In this document: piece by piece, positions 41,021 to 48,701 of the stretch
How positions within the stretch are numbered: the first letter of the stretch is position 1
How the letters are laid out: every line of letters begins with the position of its first letter
Assembly: GCA_016712315.1 (NCBI GenBank)
Contig: JADJRG010000028.1
Location: forward strand, 186,001-250,000
Direction: 5' to 3'
Origin: Nannocystis sp.
GTDB lineage: Bacteria > Myxococcota_A > Polyangia > Nannocystales > Nannocystaceae
Length of the DNA: 64,000 nt
Translations under genes and position numbers: made by a program
Notes under the pieces: model-generated
What the model saw: the letters and a program-made list of their open reading frames with translations, nothing else
Databases searched by the model: none
Told to the model about the DNA's origin: nothing

Positions 41021-43102
41021 ATGCGCCCGCGAACGTCGCTCTCCTCGCCGCTGCTCTCGTGCCTCCTCTTCGCCTGCTCGGGCGACTCGGGATCCTCTGG
41101 ACCGGCGACCGAGGGGAGCGAGGGGAGCACAGACACCGCCGGGAGCACCGATCCGGGCACGGAGAGCGCCTCGACCGGCGAGACGGGGGAGAGCGAGGGC
41201 GGTGAGCCGGCCTGTGAGCCGCCGGCGGAGGTGATCTCGCTCGGCGAGTGCAACCCGCTCGATCCGTCGATGTGCGCGCTGCCGTTCCCGTCGCTGTTCC
41301 ACGCGCGCCCAGACGCGTCGACGCCGAGCGGCTATCGCCTGGCTTTTGGGCCAGGTTCTTTGCCGGTGAACGCGTCGAGCGTGCCGTGGGACCCCACGCT
41401 GTTGAACGAGAAGGACGGCTTCTCGACGCTGACGCCGCTGCTCGCGTACTTCGAGGGGGTGAGCCTGCAGGGGGTGATCGGGCACGAGGATCTGGCGGCG
41501 TACCTGGCGGCGGACGCGAAGACGGTGCTGCTCGACGCGGAGACCGGGGAGCGGGTGCCGCACTTCGTCGAGCTCGATCGACGGACGATGGACGCGAGCC
41601 AGAGCTTGCTGTCGATCTACCCGGTGACGCCGCTGCGCCACGGTCGCCGCTATGTGGTGGGGATCCGCGGGCTGGTGCGCGGGGACGGCTCAGCGGTGGC
41701 GGTTTCGCCGGGCTTCGAGGCGCTGCGCGGGTGCGGAGCGACGACTGATCCGGACGTGCTCGGGCAGCGGGCTCACTATGAGGAGGCGATCTTCCCGGCG
41801 CTGGCGGCGGCTGGCTTCGCGCGGGGCGAGCTGCAGCTCGCGTGGGACTTCGTGACGGTGTCGCGGGAGAACAGCCTGGGGCGGATGGAGTGGATGCGGG
41901 CGGATCTGCTGGCGGCGATCGGCGAGGGCGGGCCGAAGTACACGATCAAGTCGGTGACGGATGAGGAGTGCGGGCCCGATGTGTCGATCGGGCGGACGAT
42001 CATCGTCGATATGACGGTGCCGCGGTATACGGTCGAGGACGGGCCGGACACGTTCTTGACGCGCGACGCGGAGGGCATGCCGTACCGGATCGGCGAGACG
42101 ACGGTGGAGACGATGCTGCGGATCCCCTGCTCGCTGATCACGGCGAAGAAGCCGGGGCGGATCGTCCAGTACGGGCACGGGCTGCTGGGCGGCTACGGGG
42201 AGGCGAAGGGCGGCTATCTGTCAAAAATGGCGGACGAGAACGGGTGGGTGATCCTCGCGTCGAATTGGACCGGCATGAAGAGCGAGGACACGCTGGCGAT
42301 CGCGAGCATGCTGATCGAGGACGTGTCGCGCTTCTCGATCATCCCGGAGCGGTCGATGCAGGGCTTCGTCGAGCTGATGGCGGCGCTGCAGATGGCGCGC
42401 GGCGATCTGGCGAAGGACGACGCGGTGACCTTCGACGGGGTGTCGGTGATCGATCCGACGCTCTTTAGTTATTATGGGAATTCGCAGGGGGGGATCTTGG
42501 GCGGGGCGTACCTCGCGGCCAGCCCGGTGCTGGAGCGCGGGGTGCTGGGGGTCGGCGGGATGCCGTACGCGCTGCTGCTGCCGCGCTCGGCCGACTTCGA
42601 TCAGTTCTTCACGCTGCTGAAGGGCGCGTACCCGGATCAGCGCGACGTGCACCTGCTGCTCGGGGTGATCCAAGTGCTGTGGGATCCGGGTGAGACCAGC
42701 GGCTGGGCGTGGGCGATGAACAAGGAGCCGAGCCCGGGGGTGCCGGCGAAGGACGTGCTGCTGCAGGTGGCGATCGGCGACGCGCAGGTGACGACGCTGG
42801 GGGCGCACATCATGGCGCGGGCCTTCGACGCGAAGACGGTGGCCGAGCAGACGCGGCCTGTGTTCGGGGTCGAGGAGGCGAAGGGCGGCTTTCAGGGCTC
42901 GGCGCTGGTCGAGTGGCTGTACACGGACGTGCCCGACGAGCCGGTCGAGAACCTGCCGCCGCAGAAGAGCTCGGATACGCACGAGTGCCCGCGCCGCGAG
43001 CCGGCGGCGCAGGCGCAGCTCCGCGACTTCTTGGTCGACGGCGTGGTGAACCAACACTGCGAGGGGCCGTGCGTCGGCCTGCGGGCGGACACCTGCGGCT
43101 GA
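41021..43102 (+). CDS. Alpha/beta-hydrolase-like lipoprotein
   Basis: 693 residues from the ATG at 41021; the frame extends upstream only into the divergent kinase gene. The signal peptide ends at LLFAC and an acidic Thr/Ser/Gly linker of about 45 residues follows. The catalytic region has a nucleophile elbow YYGNSQGG with Ser488, and upstream PGRIVQYGHGLLGG, an oxyanion-loop-like H-G-L-L-G. Several conserved Cys (CNPLDPSMC, the C-terminal CPRREP and CEGPC) suggest disulfides. It resembles large secreted bacterial hydrolases or esterases of unknown substrate. It is probably surface-anchored. Confidence 0.82.
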   Translation: MRPRTSLSSPLLSCLLFACSGDSGSSGPATEGSEGSTDTAGSTDPGTESASTGETGESEGGEPACEPPAEVISLGECNPLDPSMCALPFPSLFHARPDASTPSGYRLAFGPGSLPVNASSVPWDPTLLNEKDGFSTLTPLLAYFEGVSLQGVIGHEDLAAYLAADAKTVLLDAETGERVPHFVELDRRTMDASQSLLSIYPVTPLRHGRRYVVGIRGLVRGDGSAVAVSPGFEALRGCGATTDPDVLGQRAHYEEAIFPALAAAGFARGELQLAWDFVTVSRENSLGRMEWMRADLLAAIGEGGPKYTIKSVTDEECGPDVSIGRTIIVDMTVPRYTVEDGPDTFLTRDAEGMPYRIGETTVETMLRIPCSLITAKKPGRIVQYGHGLLGGYGEAKGGYLSKMADENGWVILASNWTGMKSEDTLAIASMLIEDVSRFSIIPERSMQGFVELMAALQMARGDLAKDDAVTFDGVSVIDPTLFSYYGNSQGGILGGAYLAASPVLERGVLGVGGMPYALLLPRSADFDQFFTLLKGAYPDQRDVHLLLGVIQVLWDPGETSGWAWAMNKEPSPGVPAKDVLLQVAIGDAQVTTLGAHIMARAFDAKTVAEQTRPVFGVEEAKGGFQGSALVEWLYTDVPDEPVENLPPQKSSDTHECPRREPAAQAQLRDFLVDGVVNQHCEGPCVGLRADTCG

Positions 43103-43216
43103 GGCGCGCGCGGAGGTGCGCGCGCTTGAATTCGTGCGCTGGTGATCTCGGCTACACCGCGCCGCGCGCCGATGGGTGCGGGCGCGGGGATCTGGTAGAT
43201 CCGCAGCCGAGCGAAC

Positions 43217-44353
43217 ATGCGGAAGCCTAAGGTGGTGATTATCGGCGCGGGGCCGTCCGGGGGCGCCTGCGCGTTGGCCCTGGCGATGACGGGCCGGTCA
43301 GAGGTGACGATCCTCGACAAGTCCCGTTATCCGCGGGTGAAGGTGTGCGGCAGCGGGCTCTCGCCGCACGCGCTGACGATGCTGAAGCGCCTCGGCCTGC
43401 TCGAGCGGCTCGACGGGCTCAGTGGGCGGATCCGGGAGATGCGCGCGGTCGGGCCAGGGGGCTTCGAGATCGTGCTGCGCACCGGGCTGGAGGCGTGGGT
43501 GGTGCCGCGGGTGGAGCTCGATAACTCGATCGTGCAGACGGCGGTGGCCTTCGGCGCGCGCTTCCAGGAGGACACCAAGGCGCTCGCGCTGCTCCGTGAC
43601 GACGCGGATCAGGTGCGCGGCGTGAAGACGGAGCACGGCGAGATCGAGGCGGACTTGGTGGTGTGCGCCGACGGATCACCGTCGCGCTTCTCTCGCGACC
43701 AGACGCCGAAGACGACCATCCGGACGCTGATGGGCTGGTGGCGCGGCTGCGCGTTCAAGGACGACGCGGCGCAGATGATCTGGGACGCGCGGCTGGCGGG
43801 CTACTACGCGTGGGTGTTCCCAGAGCCAGGTGGGATCCACAACATCGGCCTGACGATCCCAGAGTCGGCGGCCGACGCGGGGCGCTTGAAGGAGCTCTTC
43901 CAGGAGCTGTTGGACCGGCACTTCGCGGCGGGGATCGCCGGCGCCGATCAAGTCGGCAAGTGGATGGGGCACCCGGGGGTGATCACGACGACGGTCGGGC
44001 GGGTCGCAGAGGCGCGCGCGATCTGGGTGGGTGAGTCGGCGCGGCTGGTCTGCCCCGGGACGGTGGAGGGGATCTCGTTCGCGCTCGAGAGCGGGGTCGC
44101 GGCGGCGCGGCATATCGACGGGTACTTCGGGCCGCATCGCGGCTTCACGCCGCTGGCCGTGCGCGGCTACCAGGCGGCGACCGCTGCGCGCACGCTGCCG
44201 AAATTCTGGGCGGGCGAGGGGCTGGTGCGGGCGATGGTGTCGCCGACGGTGCGGGCGCTCAGCCATGTGGTGGTCGATGGGCCAGCGCGGCCGCTGCTCG
44301 ATCGGGCGATCAGGCAGCTCCTCGGCGACAACGATGGCAGGATCGGCGCCTAG
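43217..44353 (+). CDS. FAD-dependent oxidoreductase, geranylgeranyl-reductase family
   Basis: 378 residues. The N-terminal Rossmann motif VVIIGAGPSGGACA (Gly10, Gly12, Gly15) binds FAD. RYPRVKVCGSGLSPHAL and DLVVCADGSPSRFSR are the second and third family signatures. A late segment (IWVGESARLVCPGTVEGISFALESG) matches the flavin-binding GD-x-A-G-like motif of geranylgeranyl reductases. Family members reduce isoprenoid chains or act as flavin hydroxylases; the substrate here is unknown. It follows the hydrolase gene by 114 bases. Confidence 0.9.
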   Translation: MRKPKVVIIGAGPSGGACALALAMTGRSEVTILDKSRYPRVKVCGSGLSPHALTMLKRLGLLERLDGLSGRIREMRAVGPGGFEIVLRTGLEAWVVPRVELDNSIVQTAVAFGARFQEDTKALALLRDDADQVRGVKTEHGEIEADLVVCADGSPSRFSRDQTPKTTIRTLMGWWRGCAFKDDAAQMIWDARLAGYYAWVFPEPGGIHNIGLTIPESAADAGRLKELFQELLDRHFAAGIAGADQVGKWMGHPGVITTTVGRVAEARAIWVGESARLVCPGTVEGISFALESGVAAARHIDGYFGPHRGFTPLAVRGYQAATAARTLPKFWAGEGLVRAMVSPTVRALSHVVVDGPARPLLDRAIRQLLGDNDGRIGA

Positions 44354-44534
44354 CGGCAGGCTCGGTTCGGCGCGCAGGGGCTCATTTTGGGGCTCGGGGT
44401 TGTTCCTGAGCTGTGCTGCTGATCACGGGGGGTGATCGCGTAGGAAAGGGCCTTATGGGCCTAACGGAGGCTCTAGCTGCTCGGTAAACGGCGTTCGCTC
44501 TGATCGAGCGAGGTCAGCACCTGAAGGTGAGTTC

Positions 44535-44540
44535 TTGACA
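44535..44540 (+). promoter_or_regulatory. Perfect TTGACA -35 box
   Basis: TTGACA 93 bases upstream of the small lipoprotein start. The best downstream -10 candidate, CAGTAT at 18 bases, is poor. The 5-prime leader would be about 60 bases. Confidence 0.35.
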
Positions 44541-44627
44541 TTGCCCAGGGGCCACGGGCAGTATCCCGCCGCAATCCGGCAGCGGTGCTGCTCGGACACA
44601 TCCACCGAATCAGCAGGAGCAATTCTC

Positions 44628-44831
44628 ATGCGTCGCATTTTCACCGGACTCTTCATCGCCGCCATGGCTGTCACCTCTGTCGGTTGCTCGTACGGCGCGA
44701 TCGCTGCCCACGACGGCAAGCTCTACATCGCCCGCAACGACAGCTTCCTCATGGGCGCCCTTCGTAAGATCTACGAGTGCACCCCCAGCGCCGGCTCGAT
44801 GGCCTGCGTCGAGGTCAAGGGCAAGCCGTAA
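44628..44831 (+). CDS. Very small lipoprotein (67 residues)
   Basis: Starts at the ATG at 44628, with a good AGGAG ribosome-binding site ten bases before it. The signal peptide ends at VTSVGC. The mature peptide is only about 48 residues and contains two further Cys (YECTPS, MACVEV) that could pair. Codon use is less GC-extreme than its neighbours. A strong intrinsic terminator follows and a TTGACA box precedes, so it is a stand-alone gene, probably well expressed. Function unknown. Confidence 0.8.
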   Translation: MRRIFTGLFIAAMAVTSVGCSYGAIAAHDGKLYIARNDSFLMGALRKIYECTPSAGSMACVEVKGKP

Positions 44832-44864
44832 GCTAGCGCCTCGGACGCATTCGGCGACCGAACA

Positions 44865-44897
44865 CGACCCCGAGAGCGCTTGTCGCTGTCGGGGTCG
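44865..44897 (+). terminator. Intrinsic terminator after the small lipoprotein
   Basis: CGACCCCGA (44865-44873) and TCGGGGTCG (44889-44897), a perfect 9-bp stem extended inside by AGCG/CGCT after one mismatch, with a 5-base loop. It is followed by CTCTCTTT. Confidence 0.75.
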
Positions 44898-44986
44898 CTC
44901 TCTTTGAGGGGCACGGGCTGCGAGAGCGCCGAAAAATTTCAGGATCGCGGCCGTTGTGGCCCTTGTGCTGTGGACTTGTTGCCGAC

Positions 44987-45424
44987 ATGACTTCGTGGAC
45001 CCGTCGCTCCCTCGCCCTGCTCCTGCTCACGACCCTCGCTGGCTGCGCTGAGCCGCCGCGCGCGGCGCCTCCCGCGTTGACGCATCAGTGGCGGGCGCCC
45101 GCGGGGGCCTCGTTGTTCGTCGACGTGAGCATGGGCGCGGCGCCCGACGGCGCGGCGGATCGGTTGATGTCGGTGATGCCGACGATCGTGCACCGGCTCG
45201 GCGAGCTCTGTAAGGAGAGCCAGGGGGCCGCGGCGGCGGGCTCGTTCGTGCTGTCGTTTGGGGTGCGCGACGGGGCGCCGGTGTCGCCCGCGGTGGATCC
45301 GCAGTCGGCGCTGGCGACCTGCACGATCGAGGCGCTTCCGGCGGCGATCCGTGAGAGCGCCGCCGGGCTGGCTGGGTTACCGCCGGTCGAGGTGGTGGTG
45401 CTGCTGCAGCACGCGCCCGGTTAG
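44987..45424 (+). CDS. Small lipoprotein, beta-rich
   Basis: 145 residues from the ATG at 44987. The signal peptide ends at TTLAGC (a good lipobox). The mature part has GASLFVDVSMG, a helical RLMSVMPTIVHRLGELCKE and SFVLSFGVRDG, ending with VEVVVLLQHAPG. No family is recognised. Its stop overlaps that of the convergent Cys-rich lipoprotein by four bases. Confidence 0.75.
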   Translation: MTSWTRRSLALLLLTTLAGCAEPPRAAPPALTHQWRAPAGASLFVDVSMGAAPDGAADRLMSVMPTIVHRLGELCKESQGAAAAGSFVLSFGVRDGAPVSPAVDPQSALATCTIEALPAAIRESAAGLAGLPPVEVVVLLQHAPG

Positions 45425-45828
45425 TCGCGGGAGGGCTCGGGCTCGGGCTCGGGCTCGGGGTTGGAGGGCTGTGGGTTGTGGGGCTGTGGGTTGTTGGGCT
45501 CGGGGTTGGTCTGAGCTTCGCCGTCGTCCCAGTTGAGAGGTGCGTCCGGGGCGCCGTAGCGCGGGCGGAATTCGCAGCAGCGGCCGCCTCGGCAGCGCTG
45601 CTCCTCGACCGGGCCGCAGGTGACCGCGCCGTTGAGCCAGATCGGCTCGTCTTGATGGCAGCGCTTGGCGAGCCTGCATCCGGCGAATTTGGTCATCTTC
45701 TCGTTGCCGAACTTGCAGCAGCCGTCGCTGGCGAGCGGGACCGGCTCGTCCGCGCTGTAGCGCGGCCTGCATGCGAGGCCGAGCGTGAAGGCGACGGCGA
45801 GGCTCGTGGCGAGGTGTACGAGGCGCAT
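45421..45828 (-). CDS. Cys-rich lipoprotein with Pro-Glu-Asn repeat tail
   Basis: 135 residues. The signal peptide ends at TLGLAC, followed by Arg. The mature part has eight Cys after the lipidated one, in CC-, CRLAKRC-, CRGGRCC-type pairs, suggesting a compact disulfide domain. The C-terminus is a low-complexity NPQPHNPQPSNPEPEPEPEP tail, encoded by a repetitive stretch, that could act as a spacer or bind peptidoglycan. Function unknown. It lies just downstream of the fasciclin lipoprotein on the same strand (seven-base gap), so the two are likely an operon. Confidence 0.8.
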   Translation of the reverse strand: MRLVHLATSLAVAFTLGLACRPRYSADEPVPLASDGCCKFGNEKMTKFAGCRLAKRCHQDEPIWLNGAVTCGPVEEQRCRGGRCCEFRPRYGAPDAPLNWDDGEAQTNPEPNNPQPHNPQPSNPEPEPEPEPSRD

Positions 45829-45835
45829 GGCGCGA

Positions 45836-46426
45836 TCACTTCTTGGCGGCGGGATCGAGGACCTGATCGATGATGTGGGCCATACCGTTGCTCGCCTCGA
45901 TGTCCGAGATGACGAGGTTGGCCTTGCCGAAGTAGAGCTTGGTGCCCTCCTTGACCTCGATCGGGATCTCGGGGCCGAGCACGGTGGGTAGGCCGCGGTG
46001 CTGCATCACCCGGTTGAGGTCCATCTTGGAGGGCACGATGTGGTAGCGGAGGATCTTGGCGAGCTCCTCCTTCTTCGCGGACTTCGCCTTGAGGGCCTTG
46101 GGCATCGCGTCCCAGGCGGCGTCGGTGGGGACGATCAGGGTGACGAGGTTCTCCCGACCCGTGAGGTAGTCGCCGAGGCCGGCGGTCTCGATCGCCTCGA
46201 GGAACTTGGTGGCCCCTCCCTGCTTGGTGAGCGTGTCTTTGAGGTTGGCGGTGACGGCGGGGGCCGGCTCGGGCTCGGGCTCGGGCTCAGCCTCGCCTTC
46301 GGGCTCGGCGGGCTCTGGCGCGGCCTCCTTGACCGGGGCTGGTTCGGGCGGGGCGGGCGGAGGCGCCTCCTTGCAGGCGGCGAGGGCGAGGACAGCGATG
46401 AGCGCGGCGGCGGTGGTGAACTTCAT
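45836..46426 (-). CDS. Fasciclin-domain lipoprotein
   Basis: 196 residues. A good ribosome-binding site (AGGAG) precedes the ATG. The signal peptide ends at LALAAC. An acidic, Pro/Ala/Glu-rich linker of about 40 residues leads to a single fasciclin (FAS1) domain. The H1 motif is visible as TLIVPTDAAWDAMP, the YH segment as LRYHIVPSK and the H2 motif as AHIIDQVLDP at the end. FAS1 domains mediate adhesion or sit in periplasmic proteins in bacteria. A TATGCT sequence about 45 bases upstream may be the -10 box. Confidence 0.9.
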   Translation of the reverse strand: MKFTTAAALIAVLALAACKEAPPPAPPEPAPVKEAAPEPAEPEGEAEPEPEPEPAPAVTANLKDTLTKQGGATKFLEAIETAGLGDYLTGRENLVTLIVPTDAAWDAMPKALKAKSAKKEELAKILRYHIVPSKMDLNRVMQHRGLPTVLGPEIPIEVKEGTKLYFGKANLVISDIEASNGMAHIIDQVLDPAAKK

Positions 46427-46581
46427 GGGGCTCCTGGAGGCGACGACTCGAGCGAGGCGCCGATCTCGCGCGCAGCATAGCGCAGGAGCGCGCCTCCGCG
46501 ATAGCCGTGATGCGGCGCGAAGACGCGCTCAAGATGAACCATAAACCATGTTCATGGCGACAGGTCCGAGGGGGCAGCCCG

Positions 46582-47772
46582 CTAGGGCGCGCGGCGGGCC
46601 AGGTAGAGCTTGTAGGTGTCTTGGCCGGGGAACTGAGCCGGGTCGAGGACGAAGCGGTGGAAGACGAGCTCGCAGCCGTCGGCGGTGATCGCGTTGGGGC
46701 AGGTCTCCCAGCCGACCTCGTGGAAGAGGTGCAGCTCGATCGCGGGGGACCAGTCGGCGAGCTCGATGGAGCTGCGCTCGGTGGTGAAGATGTCGAGCGC
46801 GTCGGCCTTCTTCGCTGGGGAGTCGAGGATGACCGGGTAGGAGGAGCCGAAGAAGAGGCGCAGGCCGTCGGGCGAGAGCGCGACGCAGGCGGTGTAGTGG
46901 GGGTAGTCGGGGAAGTTGGGATCGGGCGGATCCGCGAAGGTGAGGGGGACCTGCGCGGGGCTCGAGAACCCGGCCCCGGCGGGGGCGTCGGCGGGGCGGC
47001 GGGCCTCGTAGGTCTGGAAGGTCGCGCCGTTCAGGTGGCTGTTGAAGGGGCCGTCGCGGCGGGTGAAGATCAGGCGCGAGCCGGTGGGGGTCGCGGTCGC
47101 GTAGGTGTCGTCCTCGGCGGTGTTGAGGCTGGTGAGCGGGGGGGCCAGCGAGCCGAAGTTTGGGTCGCTGGTGATGTGGAGATCGGCGGGGATGCCGACC
47201 GCGACGATCAGCTCGCGCTTGCCGTCGGGGTCGACGCGATACACCGGATAGTCGACGCCAGCGTCGTCGATCCCGGCGAGGTCGCTGAGGAGCTGGCCGG
47301 CGATGAAGGGCTGGTCGCGGGCCGCGCGGCTGGCGATGAAGGGGCGGCGGCTGCCCAGGTAGTCGGCGATGTAGACCAGGCCGAGGCCGTCGGGGCTGAT
47401 CCGCGCGGCGGCGGGCTTGCTGCCGAGATCGAGGTCGAGGATCTGTGTGATGCTGTCCCAAGAGTCAGGCGCGCGTGACCAGCAGGAGGCGGGCTCGCCG
47501 GTGGTGGTGTCAGGGCCGGTGGTGTCCGTGGCATCGGTGGTGGCGGCGGTCTCAGCGGCGGTGGTGTCGCTTGAGCCCGCGCTGGTGGCCGTCGCGAGGG
47601 TGGTCTCGGTCTCGTCGGCGGTGGCGCCGGTCGTGGAGGGGTCGGCGGTCGCGGTGAGGGCGCTGGTGGCGGCGCTCTCGGTGGCGTCGTCTTCGTAGAG
47701 CCAGTTGGGGACCAGGCAGGCCGACTGGGCGATCACGAGGAGCGGCAGCGCACAACGAGCGGAGAGGGGCAT
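46582..47772 (-). CDS. Lipoprotein with TolB-like beta-propeller repeats
   Basis: 396 residues. The N-terminus has a hydrophobic core and a Cys in IAQSAC; the lipobox is atypical because position -3 is Gln. About 65 residues of Thr/Ala/Ser/Glu linker follow. The remainder contains WD40-like PD40 repeats of the TolB kind: ARISPDGLGLVYIADY, ATATPTGSRLIFTRRDG, VALSPDGLRLFFGSSY and AITADGCELVFHRF. It is probably a periplasmic-face or surface propeller. No partner is evident. Confidence 0.8.
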   Translation of the reverse strand: MPLSARCALPLLVIAQSACLVPNWLYEDDATESAATSALTATADPSTTGATADETETTLATATSAGSSDTTAAETAATTDATDTTGPDTTTGEPASCWSRAPDSWDSITQILDLDLGSKPAAARISPDGLGLVYIADYLGSRRPFIASRAARDQPFIAGQLLSDLAGIDDAGVDYPVYRVDPDGKRELIVAVGIPADLHITSDPNFGSLAPPLTSLNTAEDDTYATATPTGSRLIFTRRDGPFNSHLNGATFQTYEARRPADAPAGAGFSSPAQVPLTFADPPDPNFPDYPHYTACVALSPDGLRLFFGSSYPVILDSPAKKADALDIFTTERSSIELADWSPAIELHLFHEVGWETCPNAITADGCELVFHRFVLDPAQFPGQDTYKLYLARRAP

Positions 47773-47874
47773 GGGGGGGGCGCCGGAGCTGGCGTGAGCT
47801 TGAAAGCTATCACGCGGCGCGGATCCTGCGCGCCTCCGCGACGACGGTGAGCCGCCCGAGCGCGGCGTCTTGGG

Positions 47875-47880
47875 TTACAA
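47875..47880 (+). promoter_or_regulatory. -10-like TTACAA nine bases before a start codon
   Basis: TTACAA ends nine bases before the ATG at 47890. No -35 box is evident. It shares this geometry with the glycyl-tRNA synthetase gene (TTACAC at 50529). Confidence 0.3.
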
Positions 47881-47889
47881 CCGGCGGGC

Positions 47890-48309
47890 ATGAAGCGCAA
47901 CGAATCGATCAGCCACATCATGAGCGCCGATCCAGTGACCGTTCACGAGGGCCAGAAGCTCTCGGAGGTCCGCCATCTCCTGCAAGAGCACAAGATCCAC
48001 CACGTCCCGGTGGTCTCGGGGCGCCGCTTCATCGGCCTCATCAGCTCGGCGGACCTGCTGCGGGTCAGCTATGGCGATGTCTACACGCAGGACACACGCA
48101 CGGTCGACGCGCTGCTGGATACGCTGACGATCCGCGAGGTGATGTCTGAGGACGTGCGCACCGCGGCGGCGACGGCGACGATCCGGGAGGCCGCGGAGGC
48201 GCTGGCGAGCGGCTCGTATCACTGCTTGCCGGTGGTCGACGCGGCGGGCGACCTGGTGGGGGTCGTGACTTCGACCGATCTGATCAAATTCCTGCTCGCG
48301 CAGTACTAA
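47890..48309 (+). CDS. Paired CBS-domain protein
   Basis: 139 residues, essentially two CBS domains (about 8-65 and 78-137) with MSADPVTVHEGQKLSEVRHLL, HHVPVVSGRRFIGLISSADLL, then IREVMSEDVRT and HCLPVVDAAGDLVGVVTSTDL. Stand-alone CBS pairs bind adenine nucleotides and regulate partner proteins. The ABC exporter and small membrane protein are nearby, but the intervening convergent small gene argues against a shared transcript. Confidence 0.93.
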   Translation: MKRNESISHIMSADPVTVHEGQKLSEVRHLLQEHKIHHVPVVSGRRFIGLISSADLLRVSYGDVYTQDTRTVDALLDTLTIREVMSEDVRTAAATATIREAAEALASGSYHCLPVVDAAGDLVGVVTSTDLIKFLLAQY

Positions 48310-48329
48310 GGTCGAGCGCGGGGCAGGTG

Positions 48330-48351
48330 CCCGCCGGCGACTGCCGGCGGG
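48330..48351. terminator. Bidirectional-type hairpin between convergent genes
   Basis: CCCGCCGGC-GACT-GCCGGCGGG, a perfect 9-bp stem with a tetraloop between the CBS gene stop and the small-protein stop. No U-tract on either strand. Confidence 0.5.
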
Positions 48352-48359
48352 GCGAAGAG

Positions 48360-48524
48360 TTAGCAGGACGAGTCGCTGCTGGCGGGTTTGGAGCGGACCG
48401 CGAAGGCCCGGACGATCTCGCGGTTCAGCGCGTGGCTGCGGGCGACATCGACGATGCCGCCGACCGAGACGGCGAGCGCGGGGGCGATGCAGCAGAAGAG
48501 CGCGATAATGGCGAGGGTGGTCAT
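48360..48524 (-). CDS. Small single-pass membrane protein (54 residues)
   Basis: The ATG is the complement of 48522-48524 and is preceded on the minus strand by AGGAG seven bases upstream. The product begins MTTLAIIALFCCIAPALAVS, then VGGIVDVARSHAL and a Cys/Ser-rich end (KPASSDSSC). This is one hydrophobic helix followed by a short polar tail, with three Cys. The frame is too short for the usual length cut-off, but the ribosome-binding site, hydrophobic profile, upstream AT-rich region and downstream hairpin together support a real gene. The ABC exporter lies on the opposite strand upstream and may share the regulatory region. Function unknown; it could also be a signal-peptide-like small protein. 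Confidence 0.7.
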   Translation of the reverse strand: MTTLAIIALFCCIAPALAVSVGGIVDVARSHALNREIVRAFAVRSKPASSDSSC

Positions 48525-48619
48525 GGCAGTGTCTCCTGGTTCGCTGGTTAAGCGATCCTCGTGCCAGGAGCGAAGGCGTTGTAAGTGTTTGAAAATATAG
48601 CGTTTTATGTAGACCGTCT

Positions 48620-48673
48620 GGTGGCTACAAGAGGCGCCACGCGAAGAGCTGTAGCCACCTGCGGTGGCGCCTC
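48620..48673 (+). promoter_or_regulatory. Interlocked inverted repeats in the ABC exporter leader
   Basis: Arm A (48620-48629) pairs with A-prime (48650-48659); arm B (48631-48640) pairs with B-prime (48664-48673). Each match is 10 perfect bases. The order A-B-A-prime-B-prime is pseudoknot-like. Competing local hairpins exist: GTGGC/GCCAC across 48621-48640, and GCCACC-TGC-GGTGGC at 48654-48668. The element lies 28 bases before the exporter ATG and just after an AT-rich stretch (48581-48615), a likely promoter. A regulatory RNA or operator role is inferred. Confidence 0.55.
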
Positions 48674-48701
48674 ATGAGGGATCCGGTTAGCTTGCCGCGC
48701 G

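Noticed and set aside
44422..44440. GATCAC/GTGATC inverted repeat after the flavoprotein gene
   Set aside because: The stem is only six bases with no T-tract; too weak to call a terminator.
48579..48615. Specific -35/-10 pair in the AT-rich patch before the ABC exporter
   Set aside because: Several TTGTAA, TTGAAA and TATAGC hexamers occur, but none has 16-18 base spacing, so no single promoter is called.
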